From: Streptomyces sp. NBC_01217
GTDB taxonomy: Bacteria; Actinomycetota; Actinomycetes; Streptomycetales; Streptomycetaceae
DNA length: 64,000 nt
Reading direction: 5' to 3'
Assembly: GCF_035994185.1 (NCBI RefSeq)
Contig: NZ_CP108538.1
Location: forward strand, 2,108,001-2,172,000
Of this stretch, positions 50,563 to 60,130 are shown piece after piece. The translations under genes were made by a program, and so were the position numbers. The notes beneath the pieces are model-generated. The model made no database searches. It was given only the letters and a program-made list of their open reading frames with translations, and had not been told where the DNA came from. Position 1 is the first letter of the stretch, and the number at the start of each line of letters is the position of its first letter.

Positions 50563-51675
50563 GTGGCGCAGGACGCAGGGTGGGGCGGCGGTGCCTACGG
50601 CGGCGCACCGTACGGCGGAGCACCGGGATGGGGCGGGGGCGGCTGGATGCCACCGCCGAAGCCCGGAGTGATACCGCTGGTGCCCCTGAAGCTCGGGGAC
50701 ATACTCGGCGGCGCCTTCAGCACACTGGGGCGCTACTGGAAGCAGCTGTTCGGCATCGGCGCGGCCGTGTACGGCGGGGCGCTGGTCGTCGTGGGGGCGG
50801 CCGCGGTGATCGCGTACTCCGCGGTCAGCGACCATCTGGACCGGGTGATCTCGCTCAGCGCCGACGAGGACCCGTCCTCGAAGGACATCGTGCCGATACT
50901 GATCGCCCTGGGCTCCATCTGGCTGGTCGCCGTGGTCGCGTTCATGATCGGTACGGCCATGATGTACGCGACCGTTCCCACGGTCCTCCAGGAGGCGGTA
51001 CTGGGCAGACCGACCACCTTCTCCGCCGTCTGGCGCCGGGCCTGGGCCCGGGTGCCCGCGGTGATCGGGACGGTGTTCCTGACCGCCCTGATCGTGATGG
51101 TTCCGATAGTGCTCGCGATGGTCGGCTTCATCGCCCTGATGATCGGCGCGACCACTCTGTCGGACGGCGCCGGGGCCGCGGTGTGGACCTCGCTCGGCCT
51201 CCTGGGCGCCCTGGCCACCGCACCCCTGGCGACCTGGCTCTGGGTAAAGTTCAGCCTGGCCCCCTCCTCCGTGGTCTTCGAGGGGCAGCGCCCGGTGGCT
51301 GCCCTGCGCCGCTCGTCGCAGCTGGTGCGCGGCGACTGGTGGCGGGTCTTCGGCATCAGCTTGCTGGCGTTCGTGATCGCGGCCACGGCGAGCTACATCA
51401 TCCAGATCCCGTTCTCGTTCCTCGGCATGTTCTCCGGCATCATCGGCGGCTCGACCCTGGACGACGACCCGAACCCGGCCGCGGTCCTCCTCGCGATGAG
51501 CGGCTATCTGGTGACCTTCGCGCTGGGGCAGCTGATCGGCCAGCTGGTCTCGGCGACGTTCCCGCAGCTGGTGACCGGCCTGCTCTACGTCGACCGGCGA
51601 ATGCGCACGGAGAACCTGGGCCCGGCCCTCGCCGAGGCAGCGGCCGTACCCGTACCACCGCAGTACGGCCCCTAG
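50563..51675 (+). CDS. Multi-pass membrane protein of unknown function
   Basis: A 370-residue protein. A Gly/Ala/Tyr/Trp-rich cytoplasmic lead (AYGGAPYGGAPGWGGGGWMP) is followed by PLVPLKLGDILGGAFSTLGR, a segment typical of a Streptomyces membrane-protein family with about six helices (related to the YciC-like/DUF975 group). I chose the GTG at 50563, five bases after GGAG; an ATG nine codons upstream is possible. Low-complexity leads of this type often mediate clustering. No function is assigned. It is divergent from the SMR gene. Confidence 0.75.
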   Translation: MAQDAGWGGGAYGGAPYGGAPGWGGGGWMPPPKPGVIPLVPLKLGDILGGAFSTLGRYWKQLFGIGAAVYGGALVVVGAAAVIAYSAVSDHLDRVISLSADEDPSSKDIVPILIALGSIWLVAVVAFMIGTAMMYATVPTVLQEAVLGRPTTFSAVWRRAWARVPAVIGTVFLTALIVMVPIVLAMVGFIALMIGATTLSDGAGAAVWTSLGLLGALATAPLATWLWVKFSLAPSSVVFEGQRPVAALRRSSQLVRGDWWRVFGISLLAFVIAATASYIIQIPFSFLGMFSGIIGGSTLDDDPNPAAVLLAMSGYLVTFALGQLIGQLVSATFPQLVTGLLYVDRRMRTENLGPALAEAAAVPVPPQYGP

Positions 51676-51743
51676 CCCCGCGCCGTGCCCGGCCTAGGCC
51701 CTCTCGCGCGCCCCGAGTCCTTCCGACGGGCAGCGTGACCGAC

Positions 51744-51782
51744 AAGCCCCGCCGCATCCCGGCCCGGGATGCGGCGGGGCTT
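51744..51782. terminator. Bidirectional terminator
   Basis: A perfect 17-bp stem, AAGCCCCGCCGCATCCC (51744-51760) with 51766-51782, has loop GGCCC and ends in TTT on the plus strand. It serves the membrane protein and the convergent DUF3616 gene. Confidence 0.93.
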
Positions 51783-51816
51783 TCGCGTTGTGTGGGGGCG
51801 AATGCTCCCGTTGCCG

Positions 51817-53211
51817 TCAGCCGCCGACGGTGAACCAGACGGCCCTGGACTTCTTCCATTCGGCGTGGTCGAGGTCCTTCGCCTCCGTGCCGTCCCCGTA
51901 CAGGTCGGCCGATCCGGCGTCCGTGATCAGCTGTGCCCGCGCGCCCGGAACCGTCAGGTCCGGTACGTCGACGACGGCCTCCCAGCCGCCCGGGTCGGCG
52001 GTCGGCAGATCGGCCCGCTTGACCGGGGCGTGCGCGGCGACACCGTCCCAGGTGTAGAGGGCGTACGGGTCGGAGTTGTCGTCGGCCGCCCAGGAACCGG
52101 CCACGATCAGATACTGGTCGGCGGCGTTCTTGCGGATGTCCCGGATGCTGAGCCCGCCGAGGTCCAGCTCGATCGGCGTACCCATGACCGCCTTCGCCCC
52201 GCTGCCGGCCACCTTGTCGAAGTTGGTGACGGGCACGATCAGGGCCTTGCCGCCCTCCTTCGGCGGCACGAGCGGCGCCCGGAAGCCGAGGTACGCGGTG
52301 GTCGTCGAGCCGGGCGCGAACTCCAGGCCCTCGATGTTGAACCCGTCGATCTGCTTGGGCACTTCACCGTCCGCCGTCCCCGCGGCGAAGCCGAAGCGGT
52401 TGCCGTTCGCCTTGTCCCAGGCGACGAGGTCGTCACGGAGCTTCTTGTACGAGCCGCCGACCGTCAGCTGGGTGGCGGCGCCCGACCCGCTCACCGTCGT
52501 GGTGAAGACGGTGTTGCGGTCGGACTTGTACTCGCCGTCCTTGTTGTTGCCGAGCGAACCGGTCCAGTAGATGGTGTTGCCGACCCGGGTCGCGCCCTCG
52601 ATGTCGATCTCCTTGTCCGCCCCGAGCTTCGAGCCGACGTCCCAGCTCTTCACCGGCGCGCCGGAGGCGGAACGGTCGTACAGGCGCAGCGTGTTGGACT
52701 CGTCATCGGCCACTACGACGTATCCGCCACCGGCGTCGACGGCGGCCGAGGCGTCCGAGGAACCGGTGAGGTAACGGGTGTCGGCGGCGTTCTGCACGGC
52801 GGCGGAAGCGGCGTAGTGCAGCGTCTTGGTGGCGGTCTTGCCGCCGAGCCCGGTGACCTTGATCGTGAGGTCGGTGTAGCCGCGCCCGTGCGCGGCGACC
52901 GCGAGCTGCCGGGTGGCCCCGGTCCCCGTCACGGTCACATCGCCCGTGCCCGCGACGGACGACTTGGAGCTGGCGGAGGAGGCCACGCCGAGCGCGGTGA
53001 CATCGGCGCCGCTCTGCGCGACGGTGACGCCGACCACGGGGTCGCCGCTCGCTCCGACGGCGCCGGAGAGGTAGGCGGCCGACAGGGTGATCGTCGGGGT
53101 TCCGTAACTCGCGGCGTGCGCGGGGGTGTTGGCCCCCAGGGCGGCCAGCACAAGAACGCCGGTCGTGGCGGCGGCCACCCGGCGGTTCTGGAGCGAAAGC
53201 TGATGCAGCAC
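51817..53211 (-). CDS. Secreted DUF3616 beta-propeller protein
   Basis: A 464-residue exported protein. The signal peptide is VAAATTGVLVLAALGANTPAHA. A beta-sandwich with Gly/Ser/Thr-rich strands (~30-150: TPTITLSAAYLSGAVGA, DLTIKVTGLGGKTATKTLHY) precedes the DUF3616 propeller: YVVVADDESNTLRLYDRSAS, KEIDIEGATRVGNTIYWTGS, QIDGFNIEGLEFAPGSTTTA and LGGLSIRDIRKNAADQYLIV. The family is related to phytase-like propellers, but this activity is unproven. I chose the GTG at 53211, six bases after GAGAGG. Confidence 0.8.
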   Translation of the reverse strand: MLHQLSLQNRRVAAATTGVLVLAALGANTPAHAASYGTPTITLSAAYLSGAVGASGDPVVGVTVAQSGADVTALGVASSASSKSSVAGTGDVTVTGTGATRQLAVAAHGRGYTDLTIKVTGLGGKTATKTLHYAASAAVQNAADTRYLTGSSDASAAVDAGGGYVVVADDESNTLRLYDRSASGAPVKSWDVGSKLGADKEIDIEGATRVGNTIYWTGSLGNNKDGEYKSDRNTVFTTTVSGSGAATQLTVGGSYKKLRDDLVAWDKANGNRFGFAAGTADGEVPKQIDGFNIEGLEFAPGSTTTAYLGFRAPLVPPKEGGKALIVPVTNFDKVAGSGAKAVMGTPIELDLGGLSIRDIRKNAADQYLIVAGSWAADDNSDPYALYTWDGVAAHAPVKRADLPTADPGGWEAVVDVPDLTVPGARAQLITDAGSADLYGDGTEAKDLDHAEWKKSRAVWFTVGG

Positions 53212-53307
53212 AGCGTGCCTCTCGTCGACGTGATGTCGACGAGTAGGTTCCGGTTCCCGCGCCAACGGCGGACACACATCTTGCGTACGGCAGACGAACA
53301 ACGCCGA

Positions 53308-53335
53308 ACGGCCCCCGGCAGGAACCGGGGGCCGT
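53308..53335 (-). terminator. Terminator of the suf operon
   Basis: ACGGCCCCCGG (53308-53318) pairs perfectly with CCGGGGGCCGT (53325-53335) around CAGGAA. It lies 31 bases past the stop of the last suf operon gene. Confidence 0.88.
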
Positions 53336-53366
53336 CACACGGTGCGATGAATTCCGCCGGCCGGTC

Positions 53367-53702
53367 TCAGACGTTGAAGCCCAGCGCGCGCAGCTGCTCG
53401 CGGCCGTCGTCCGTGATCTTGTCCGGGCCCCACGGCGGCATCCAGACCCAGTTGATCCGCAGCTCGCTGACGATGCCGTCGGTCGCGGACTTCGCCTGGT
53501 CCTCGATGACATCGGTCAGCGGGCAGGCCGCGGACGTCAGGGTCATGTCGAGGGTGGCGATGTTGGCGTCATCGATGTGGATGCCGTAGATCAGCCCCAG
53601 ATTGACGACGTCGATGCCCAGCTCGGGGTCGACGACGTCGTACAGGGCCTCGCGGACCTCCTCCTCGGAGGCCGGCTTGCTCAGGGTCTCGTTCTCGCTC
53701 AT
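53367..53702 (-). CDS. MIP18/PaaD-like Fe-S assembly factor (SufT-like)
   Basis: A 111-residue protein of the DUF59 family: EEVREALYDVVDPELGIDVV, NLGLIYGIHIDD, the Cys segment LTSAACPLTD and the tryptophan pattern INWVWMPPWGPDKIT. Such proteins help mature Fe-S proteins. It is the last gene of the suf operon and overlaps the sufU stop as ATGA. Confidence 0.93.
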   Translation of the reverse strand: MSENETLSKPASEEEVREALYDVVDPELGIDVVNLGLIYGIHIDDANIATLDMTLTSAACPLTDVIEDQAKSATDGIVSELRINWVWMPPWGPDKITDDGREQLRALGFNV

Positions 53703-54154
53703 GCCGTCTTCCCTTCGGACAGCGCTTTCGCCGTCGCGTCCTTCCACGCCATCCAGCTCAGCAGCGCGCACTTGACCCGGGCCGGGTACTTCGAGACACC
53801 GGCGAACGCGACCGCGTCCTCCAGCACCTCCTCCATCGCGTCGTCCGGCTCCAGCTGGCCCTTCGACTGCATCAGCTCCAGGAAGGTCTCCTGGATCTTC
53901 TGCGCCTCGCCCAGCTCCTTGCCGACCAACAGATCGTTCAGCACGGATGCGCTGGCCTGGCTGATGGAGCAGCCCTGACCTTCGTACGACACATCGGCGA
54001 TGGTCTCGCCGTCGTACCTGACCCGGAGAGTGATCTCGTCGCCGCACGTCGGGTTGACGTGGTGCACCTCGGCGTCGCCGTCCCGCAGGCCGCGCCCGTG
54101 GGGGTGCTTGTAGTGGTCCAGGATCACTTCCTGGTACATGGAATCAAGCTTCAC
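53699..54154 (-). CDS. sufU: Fe-S assembly protein SufU
   Basis: A 151-residue protein: MYQEVILDHYKHPHGRGLRD, with zinc-ligand cysteines in NPTCGDE, GQGCSISQASAS and VKCALLSWMAW. SufU is a zinc-containing sulfurtransferase that accepts the persulfide from SufS in Gram-positives. It begins with GTG 26 bases after sufS and is coupled to the following MIP18 gene. Confidence 0.95.
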   Translation of the reverse strand: MKLDSMYQEVILDHYKHPHGRGLRDGDAEVHHVNPTCGDEITLRVRYDGETIADVSYEGQGCSISQASASVLNDLLVGKELGEAQKIQETFLELMQSKGQLEPDDAMEEVLEDAVAFAGVSKYPARVKCALLSWMAWKDATAKALSEGKTA

Positions 54155-54180
54155 CAGTCAACCCTCAGCCGCTGTGCCTA

Positions 54181-55437
54181 TTAACCGAAAAAGTTCCGTA
54201 CGTGTTCCAGACCGTCCACCAGGGCGTCGACCTCGGCGGGCGTGGAGTACAGATAGAACGACGCTCGCGTCGTCGCAGGAATTCCGTACCGCAGGCAGAC
54301 CGGCCGTGCGCAGTGGTGTCCGACCCGGACCGCTATGCCCTGCTCGTCGAGTACCTGGCCCACGTCGTGGGGGTGGATGTCGCCGAGCGTGAAGGAGATC
54401 GTGGCGCCGCGGTCCTCGGCCGTCGCAGGACCGATGATCCTGAGGTCCGGGACCTCCAGGAGCCGCTTCACCGCGTACTCGGTGATCGCGTGCTCGTGCC
54501 GGTAGATGTTCTCCATGCCGATCGCCGAGAGGTAGTCCACGGCCGCGCCGAGGCCGACGGCCTGGGCGATCGGGGGCGTACCGGCCTCGAACTTGTGCGG
54601 CGCGGGGGCGTACGTCGACGAGTGCATCGACACGGTCTCGATCATCTCGCCGCCACCGAGGAACGGCGGCAGGTCCTCCAGGAGCTCCTGTCGGCCCCAG
54701 AGCACGCCGATGCCGGTCGGGCCGACCATCTTGTGGCCGGTGAAGGCCACGAAGTCTGCCTGCAGCGCCTGCACGTCGAGCACCATGTGCGGGGCGGCCT
54801 GCGAGGCGTCGATGCAGACCAGCGCGCCGACCTGCTGGGCACGGCGGATGATCTTCTCGACCGGGTTGATCGTGCCCATGATGTTGGAGACCAGGGTGAA
54901 GGAGACGATCTTCGTCTTCTCCGTGATGATCTCGTCGATGTTGGACAGGTCGAGGCGGCCGTCGTCGGTGATGCCGAACCACTTCAGCTTCGCGCCGGTG
55001 CGCTGCGAGAGCAGCTGCCACGGCACGATGTTGGAGTGGTGCTCCATCTCCGTGGTGACGATCTCGGTGTCGTGGTCGACCCGGTAGGGCTCATCGGCCC
55101 AGCCGAGCATGTTGGCCACGAGGTTGAGCGACTCGGAGGCGTTCTTGGTGAAGATCACCTCGTTGCGGCTGGGCGCGTTGATGAACGCGGCGATCTTGTC
55201 ACGGGCGCCCTCGTACAGCGCCGTGGCCTCCTCCGCAATCGTGTACACACCGCGGTGCACATTGGCGTTGTGCCGCTCGTAGTACTCGTTGAGTGCGTCG
55301 AGCACCTGGCGCGGCTTCTGCGAGGTCGCCGCACTGTCCAGGTAAACGATCTTCTTTCCGTCGTGGACCGTACGATCCAGCAGGGGGAAGTCCTTGCGGA
55401 TCGCCTCGGTGTCGAGGAGGCCCGGCAGCTGTGTCAC
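54181..55437 (-). CDS. sufS: Cysteine desulfurase SufS
   Basis: A 418-residue PLP enzyme. The PLP lysine is in VAFTGHKMVGPTGIGVLWG and the catalytic Cys in VGHHCARPVCLRYG; the type II insert of SufS proteins is present. It removes sulfur from cysteine and passes it to SufU. GTG at 55437 overlaps the sufC stop (GTGA). Confidence 0.96.
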   Translation of the reverse strand: MTQLPGLLDTEAIRKDFPLLDRTVHDGKKIVYLDSAATSQKPRQVLDALNEYYERHNANVHRGVYTIAEEATALYEGARDKIAAFINAPSRNEVIFTKNASESLNLVANMLGWADEPYRVDHDTEIVTTEMEHHSNIVPWQLLSQRTGAKLKWFGITDDGRLDLSNIDEIITEKTKIVSFTLVSNIMGTINPVEKIIRRAQQVGALVCIDASQAAPHMVLDVQALQADFVAFTGHKMVGPTGIGVLWGRQELLEDLPPFLGGGEMIETVSMHSSTYAPAPHKFEAGTPPIAQAVGLGAAVDYLSAIGMENIYRHEHAITEYAVKRLLEVPDLRIIGPATAEDRGATISFTLGDIHPHDVGQVLDEQGIAVRVGHHCARPVCLRYGIPATTRASFYLYSTPAEVDALVDGLEHVRNFFG

Positions 55438-56225
55438 GCGACTTCCTCCTTTGAGTTCGCTCCGCTCACGGGGCCACCCTTCACATATGCCTCGTAGCCC
55501 TCGTTCTCCAGCTTGTCGGCGAGCTCGGCGCCGCCGGACTCGGCAATGCGGCCGTTGGCGAAGACGTGCACGAAGTCGGGCTTGATGTAGCGGAGGATCC
55601 GCGTGTAGTGCGTGATCAGCAGGGTGCCGACCTCGCCGGTCTCGCGGACCCGGTTGACGCCCTCGGAGACGATGCGCAGGGCGTCGACGTCCAGACCGGA
55701 GTCCGTCTCGTCGAGGATCGCGACCTTGGGCTTGAGGAGCTCCAGCTGAAGGATCTCGTGACGCTTCTTCTCACCGCCGGAGAAGCCCTCGTTGACATTG
55801 CGCTCGGCGAACGCCGGGTCCATCTGGAGCCGGCCCATCGTCTCCTTGACCTCCTTCACCCAGGTACGCAGCTTGGGCGCCTCGCCGCGCACGGCGGTGG
55901 CGGAGGTACGCAGGAAGTTGGAGACCGAGACACCGGGGATCTCGACCGGGTACTGCATCGCGAGGAACAGACCGGCGCGGGCGCGCTCGTCGACGGTCAT
56001 CTCCAGGACGTCCTCGCCGTCCAGGGTCACCGAGCCGCTGGTGATCGTGTACTTGGGGTGACCCGCGAGGGAGTACGCGAGGGTGGACTTGCCGGACCCG
56101 TTGGGGCCCATGATGGCGTGGGTCTCGCCCTGCTTCACGATCAGGTCGACGCCCTTGAGGATCTCCTTAGTGGCGTTGTCGGCCTCGACGGAGACGTGCA
56201 GGTCGCGGATTTCAAGCGTTGCCAT
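55434..56225 (-). CDS. sufC: SufC ATPase of the SufBCD complex
   Basis: A 263-residue ABC ATPase with Walker A GPNGSGKST, signature FSGGEKKRHEI and Walker B VAILDETDSGLDVDAL. The GGEKKRxE signature and DETDSGLD are those of SufC. It drives cluster assembly on SufB/SufD in the cytosol. It follows the Rieske gene by seven bases. Confidence 0.97.
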   Translation of the reverse strand: MATLEIRDLHVSVEADNATKEILKGVDLIVKQGETHAIMGPNGSGKSTLAYSLAGHPKYTITSGSVTLDGEDVLEMTVDERARAGLFLAMQYPVEIPGVSVSNFLRTSATAVRGEAPKLRTWVKEVKETMGRLQMDPAFAERNVNEGFSGGEKKRHEILQLELLKPKVAILDETDSGLDVDALRIVSEGVNRVRETGEVGTLLITHYTRILRYIKPDFVHVFANGRIAESGGAELADKLENEGYEAYVKGGPVSGANSKEEVA

Positions 56226-56232
56226 GGGTGAC

Positions 56233-56550
56233 TCAGGACTCCTGGGTGACGGAGACGAGCACATCGTCCCCTTCGATCTTGACGGGGTATACGGGGACGG
56301 GGCGCGTCGCGGGAAGGCCGGACGGCTTGCCGGTGCGCAGGTCGAAGCTGGAGCCGTGCAGCCAGCACTCGATCATGCAGTCCTCGACCTCTCCCTCGGA
56401 CAGTGAGACGTTCGCGTGCGAGCAGATGTCGTTGATCGCGAACACCTCGCCCTCGGTGCGGACGACGGACACCGGGATGCCGTCGAGCTCCACCCGCTTC
56501 GGGGTGTCGTCCTCCAGCTCACTCAGCGCACAGACTTTGACGAAGGCCAT
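56233..56550 (-). CDS. Rieske ferredoxin of the suf operon
   Basis: A 105-residue Rieske [2Fe-2S] protein with ligands in ICSHANVSLSEGEVEDCMIE and CWLHG. Similar to dioxygenase ferredoxins (HcaC/NirD type), it is a standard member of actinobacterial suf operons and may supply electrons for cluster building. Its start overlaps the sufD stop by one base. Confidence 0.93.
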   Translation of the reverse strand: MAFVKVCALSELEDDTPKRVELDGIPVSVVRTEGEVFAINDICSHANVSLSEGEVEDCMIECWLHGSSFDLRTGKPSGLPATRPVPVYPVKIEGDDVLVSVTQES

Positions 56551-57767
56551 CAGACGGAAGCCTTCAGCTCGGTCTCGATCTTGTCGAGCAGCCGTGCCTC
56601 GACGTCGGGCAGACCGATCTGCTGGACGAGCTCGGCGAAGAAGCCGCGCACGACGAGCCGGCGGGCCTCCTCGGCCGGGATGCCGCGGGACATCAGGTAG
56701 AAGAGCTGCTCGTCGTCGAAGCGGCCGGTCGCGGAGGCGTGGCCGGCGCCGACGATCTCACCGGTCTCGATCTCCAGGTTCGGCACGGAGTCGACCCGCG
56801 CACCGTCCGTGAGGACGAGGTTGCGGTTCATCTCGTAGGTGTCGGTGCCCTCGGCCCTGGCCTGGATGAGGACGTCGCCGATCCACACCGCGTGTGCGCC
56901 CTCGCCCTGGAGCGCGCCCTTGTATGCGGCGTTGGACTTGCAGTGCGGGGTGTTGTGGTCGACCAGGAGGCGGTGCTCCTGGTGCTGGCCCCTGTCGGTG
57001 AAGTACAGGCCGAAGAGCTCGGCCTCGCCGCCGGGGCCCGCGTAGCTGACGCGCGGGTGGAGACGGACGAGGTCACCGCCGAAGGTGACGACGATCGACT
57101 TGAACGAGGCGTCCCGCCCGACCAGCGCGTTGTGCTGGCCGACGTGGACCGCGGACTCGTCCCAGTCCTGCACGGAGACGACGGTGAGCTTCGCGCCGTC
57201 GCCGAGGACGTAGTCCACGTTGGCGGCGAGCACCGCGTCACCGGTGTGGTCGATGACGACGACGGCCTCGGCGAAGGCACCCAGTTCGACGACCTGGTGG
57301 CCGTAGGCCACGCCGCCCTCGCCGTGCACCGCGATGCGGATCGGCTCGGTGAGCACGGCCTCCTTGGCGACCGTGACGACGGACGCCTGCTCGAAGGAGG
57401 AGTACGCCTGGGCGGCGACGCGGTCCACCGGGGTGCCGGCCTTGCCGAGCCGGGCGTCGTCGCGGCCGACGGTCTCGACCGTGACGCCCTCGGGGGCCTC
57501 GATCGCGACCTTCACGGCGCCGCCGGTGGCGACGGCCGTGCCGTCGTGCAGCCCGCGCAGCCGCTCCAGCGGGGTGAACCGCCATTCCTCCTCGCGACCG
57601 CGCGGGACCGGGAAGTCCGCGACGTCGAAGGACGGGGGCGCGCTCATGCGCGTGGCGACGGTCGACTCGGCGGCCACCGCGATGGATCCGGTGGTGGTGG
57701 ACCCCGCCGGAGGGGGCCCCCCCGCTCGAGCGGAGCCGAGAGTGGGGGAGTTCTGAGCCTCAGCCAT
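56550..57767 (-). CDS. sufD: Fe-S assembly scaffold SufD
   Basis: A 405-residue SufD: REEEWRFTPLERLRGLHDGT near the start, VSYAGPGGEAELFGLYFTDR, HKTA-like DHNTPHCKSNAAYKGALQGE, LEIETGEIVGAGHASATGRF and FYLMSRGIPAEEARRLVVRG. It partners SufB and SufC. I chose the ATG at 57767 (MAEAQ), which matches the usual Streptomyces start; the frame also has a TTG ten codons earlier. Residues ~6-22 (NSPTLGSARAGGPPPAG) look inserted: they are encoded by a GC-rich palindromic repeat, and the residues after it (STTTGSIAVAAESTVATR) resume the normal N-terminus. Confidence 0.93.
   Translation of the reverse strand: MAEAQNSPTLGSARAGGPPPAGSTTTGSIAVAAESTVATRMSAPPSFDVADFPVPRGREEEWRFTPLERLRGLHDGTAVATGGAVKVAIEAPEGVTVETVGRDDARLGKAGTPVDRVAAQAYSSFEQASVVTVAKEAVLTEPIRIAVHGEGGVAYGHQVVELGAFAEAVVVIDHTGDAVLAANVDYVLGDGAKLTVVSVQDWDESAVHVGQHNALVGRDASFKSIVVTFGGDLVRLHPRVSYAGPGGEAELFGLYFTDRGQHQEHRLLVDHNTPHCKSNAAYKGALQGEGAHAVWIGDVLIQARAEGTDTYEMNRNLVLTDGARVDSVPNLEIETGEIVGAGHASATGRFDDEQLFYLMSRGIPAEEARRLVVRGFFAELVQQIGLPDVEARLLDKIETELKASV
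57711..57750 (-). repeat. Palindromic dispersed repeat inside the sufD 5' end
   Basis: About 40 bases containing the perfect palindrome CCGCTCGAGCGG (57722-57733), flanked by runs of G and C and by GAGCCGAGAGTGGGGGAG. I recognise this as resembling a repeat common between Streptomyces genes. Here it is in frame and translated as SPTLGSARAGGPP. Confidence 0.6.
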
Positions 57768-57835
57768 GGCTGTCGTAGTGCTCGCTTTCTCTGTCAAAAG
57801 TCGGGGGATTCGGTCGTCAGGCTGTGCCAGCCCTG

Positions 57836-59257
57836 TTAGCCGACCGAGCCCTCCATCTGCAGCTCGATCAGCCGGTTGAGCTCAAGGGCGTACTCCATCG
57901 GCAGCTCCTTCGCGATCGGCTCGACAAAGCCGCGCACGATCATCGCCATCGCCTCGAACTCCGTCAGACCGCGGCTCATCAGGTAGAAGAGCTGGTCCTC
58001 GGAGACCTTGGAGACGGTCGCCTCGTGGCCCATCGACACGTCGTCCTCGCGGACGTCGACGTAGGGGTAGGTGTCGGAGCGCGAGATCGTGTCGACCAGC
58101 AGCGCGTCACAGAGCACGTTGGACTTCGCGCCCGGCGCGCCCTCGCCGATCTCGATCAGACCGCGGTAGGAGGTGCGGCCGCCGCCCCGGGCCACCGACT
58201 TGGAGACGATGTTGGAGGAGGTGTTCGGCGCCATGTGGACCATCTTCGCGCCGGCGTCCTGGTGCTGGCCCTCGCCCGCGAAGGCGATGGACAGGGTCTC
58301 GCCCTTGGCGTGCTCGCCCATCAGGTAGACGGCCGGGTACTTCATGGTGACCTTGGAGCCGATGTTGCCGTCGACCCACTCCATGGTCGCGCCCTCGTAG
58401 GCCACGGCGCGCTTGGTGACCAGGTTGTAGACGTTGTTCGACCAGTTCTGGATCGTCGTGTAGCGGCAGCGGCCGCCCTTCTTCACGATGATCTCGACCA
58501 CCGCGGAGTGCAGCGAGTCGGAGGAGTAGATCGGCGCGGTGCAGCCCTCGACGTAGTGGACGTAGGCGTCCTCGTCGACGATGATCAGCGTCCGCTCGAA
58601 CTGGCCCATGTTCTCCGTGTTGATACGGAAGTAGGCCTGCAGCGGGATGTCGACGCGGACACCCTTGGGCACGTAGATGAACGAGCCGCCGGACCACACG
58701 GCCGAGTTCAGCGAGGCGAACTTGTTGTCGCCGACCGGGATGACGGTGCCGAAGTACTCCTTGAAGAGCTCCGGGTGCTCCTTCAGCGCGGTGTCGGTGT
58801 CGAGGAAGATGACGCCCTGCTCCTCCAGATCCTCACGGATCTGGTGGTAGACGACCTCCGACTCGTACTGCGCGGCGACACCGGCGACCAGGCGCTGCTT
58901 CTCCGCCTCCGGGATACCGAGCTTGTCGTAGGTGTTCTTGATGTCCTCGGGCAGGTCCTCCCAGGACTCGGCCTGCTTCTCCGTGGACCGCACGAAGTAC
59001 TTGATGTTGTCGAAGTCGATGCCCGACAGATCGGAGCCCCAGTTCGGCATGGGCTTCTTGTCGAAGAGCCTGAGGCCCTTGAGACGTAGCTTCAGCATCC
59101 ACTCGGGCTCGTTCTTCTTCGCCGAGATGTCGCGGACGACATCCTCGGAGAGCCCGCGCTTGGCCGCCGCGCCTGCCGCGTCGGAGTCGGCCCAGCCGAA
59201 TTCGTACGTACCCAGACCCTCGAGCTCAGGGTGGGCAGTCTCCGTGGGGAGCGTCAT
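57836..59257 (-). CDS. sufB: Fe-S assembly scaffold SufB
   Basis: A 473-residue SufB. Marks include [80 protein letters not shown] and [20 protein letters not shown]. It is the main scaffold on which the cluster is built with SufC and SufD. ATG at 59257 follows GGAGG and overlaps the sufR stop as ATGA. Confidence 0.97.
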   Translation of the reverse strand: MTLPTETAHPELEGLGTYEFGWADSDAAGAAAKRGLSEDVVRDISAKKNEPEWMLKLRLKGLRLFDKKPMPNWGSDLSGIDFDNIKYFVRSTEKQAESWEDLPEDIKNTYDKLGIPEAEKQRLVAGVAAQYESEVVYHQIREDLEEQGVIFLDTDTALKEHPELFKEYFGTVIPVGDNKFASLNSAVWSGGSFIYVPKGVRVDIPLQAYFRINTENMGQFERTLIIVDEDAYVHYVEGCTAPIYSSDSLHSAVVEIIVKKGGRCRYTTIQNWSNNVYNLVTKRAVAYEGATMEWVDGNIGSKVTMKYPAVYLMGEHAKGETLSIAFAGEGQHQDAGAKMVHMAPNTSSNIVSKSVARGGGRTSYRGLIEIGEGAPGAKSNVLCDALLVDTISRSDTYPYVDVREDDVSMGHEATVSKVSEDQLFYLMSRGLTEFEAMAMIVRGFVEPIAKELPMEYALELNRLIELQMEGSVG

Positions 59258-59994
59258 GCGGGGTTCCTCCCGGCCGTGCTTGCAGATGCTGAATTGGTGG
59301 TCTGTGGTGCTGAGTGGCCGCTGCGCGGGATGTACGTCGTGCACACGCCGTCGCCGTGGGCGATGGTGGCCAGACGCTGGACGTGCGTCCCGAGGAGGCT
59401 GGAGAAGAACTCCGTCTCCGCCTCGCACAGCTGCGGATACTGCTCGGCGACATGGGCGACCGGGCAGTGGTGCTGGCACAACTGCTCGCCCTGCTGCGGG
59501 CCGGGCGCGCTACGCGCCGTAGCAGCGTACCCGTCGGCGGACAAGGCCTTGGCCAGCACCTCGGCGCGCTCCTCGGGGTCCGCGGCCTCGATCGCCGCGC
59601 GGTAGGCCTCGTACTGGGCCGCGATCCTGGCCCGGGCGAAAGCGACGACCGCCTCGTCGCCCGAGGTCTCGGCGATCCAGCGCAGGGCGTCCGCGGCGAG
59701 CTTGTCGTAGGACTGGTCGAAGGCGTCGCGCCCGCAGTCGGTGAGGACGAACGCCTTGGCCGGGCGGCCACGGGTCCGCGCCCCGTACACCCGCTGCTCA
59801 CGGGCCTCGACGACGCCGTCGGACACGAGGGCGTCGAGATGGCGGCGGACCGCGGCCTGGGTGAGGCCGAGGCGCTTCGCCAGCTCGGCGACCGTGGACG
59901 GGCCGTGGTCCAGGATGGAGCGCACGACCCGGTTGCGCGTCGAGCGCTCCCCGGTCGCGAGTTCCTCCTGCGGAGCCTCGCCAACGTTTTTCAC
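59254..59994 (-). CDS. sufR: SufR-type Fe-S-sensing repressor
   Basis: A 246-residue regulator. The N-terminal winged helix is [40 protein letters not shown]. The C-terminal cluster site is [18 protein letters not shown] with C173, C177 and C190, the SufR pattern. It represses the suf operon when its cluster is loaded. The GTG at 59994 ([11 protein letters not shown]) is the usual start. The gap to the divergent ABC genes is 136 bases. Confidence 0.93.
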   Translation of the reverse strand: MKNVGEAPQEELATGERSTRNRVVRSILDHGPSTVAELAKRLGLTQAAVRRHLDALVSDGVVEAREQRVYGARTRGRPAKAFVLTDCGRDAFDQSYDKLAADALRWIAETSGDEAVVAFARARIAAQYEAYRAAIEAADPEERAEVLAKALSADGYAATARSAPGPQQGEQLCQHHCPVAHVAEQYPQLCEAETEFFSSLLGTHVQRLATIAHGDGVCTTYIPRSGHSAPQTTNSASASTAGRNPA

Positions 59995-60080
59995 AACGCC
60001 ATTGTTGCGTAATTCATCCGGCCCTGACAACCACGGTCCGGAACGATCTACGGTGCCGTTCATCACTTAGGGTTACCTAA
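59994..60080. promoter_or_regulatory. Control sites between sufR and the ABC genes
   Basis: CAACGCCATTGTTG (59994-60007) has CAAC/GTTG arms and overlaps the sufR start, a candidate autoregulatory site. TTAGGGTTACCTAA (60067-60080) has perfect TTAGG/CCTAA arms and recalls, but is shorter than, the DtxR/IdeR iron box. Either could make suf respond to Fe-S status or iron. Confidence 0.4.
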
Positions 60081-60130
60081 TTCGGCCCCGGGACACGGCT
60101 TCTTTCCGCCCTTGCCTAGACTTACCGGCC

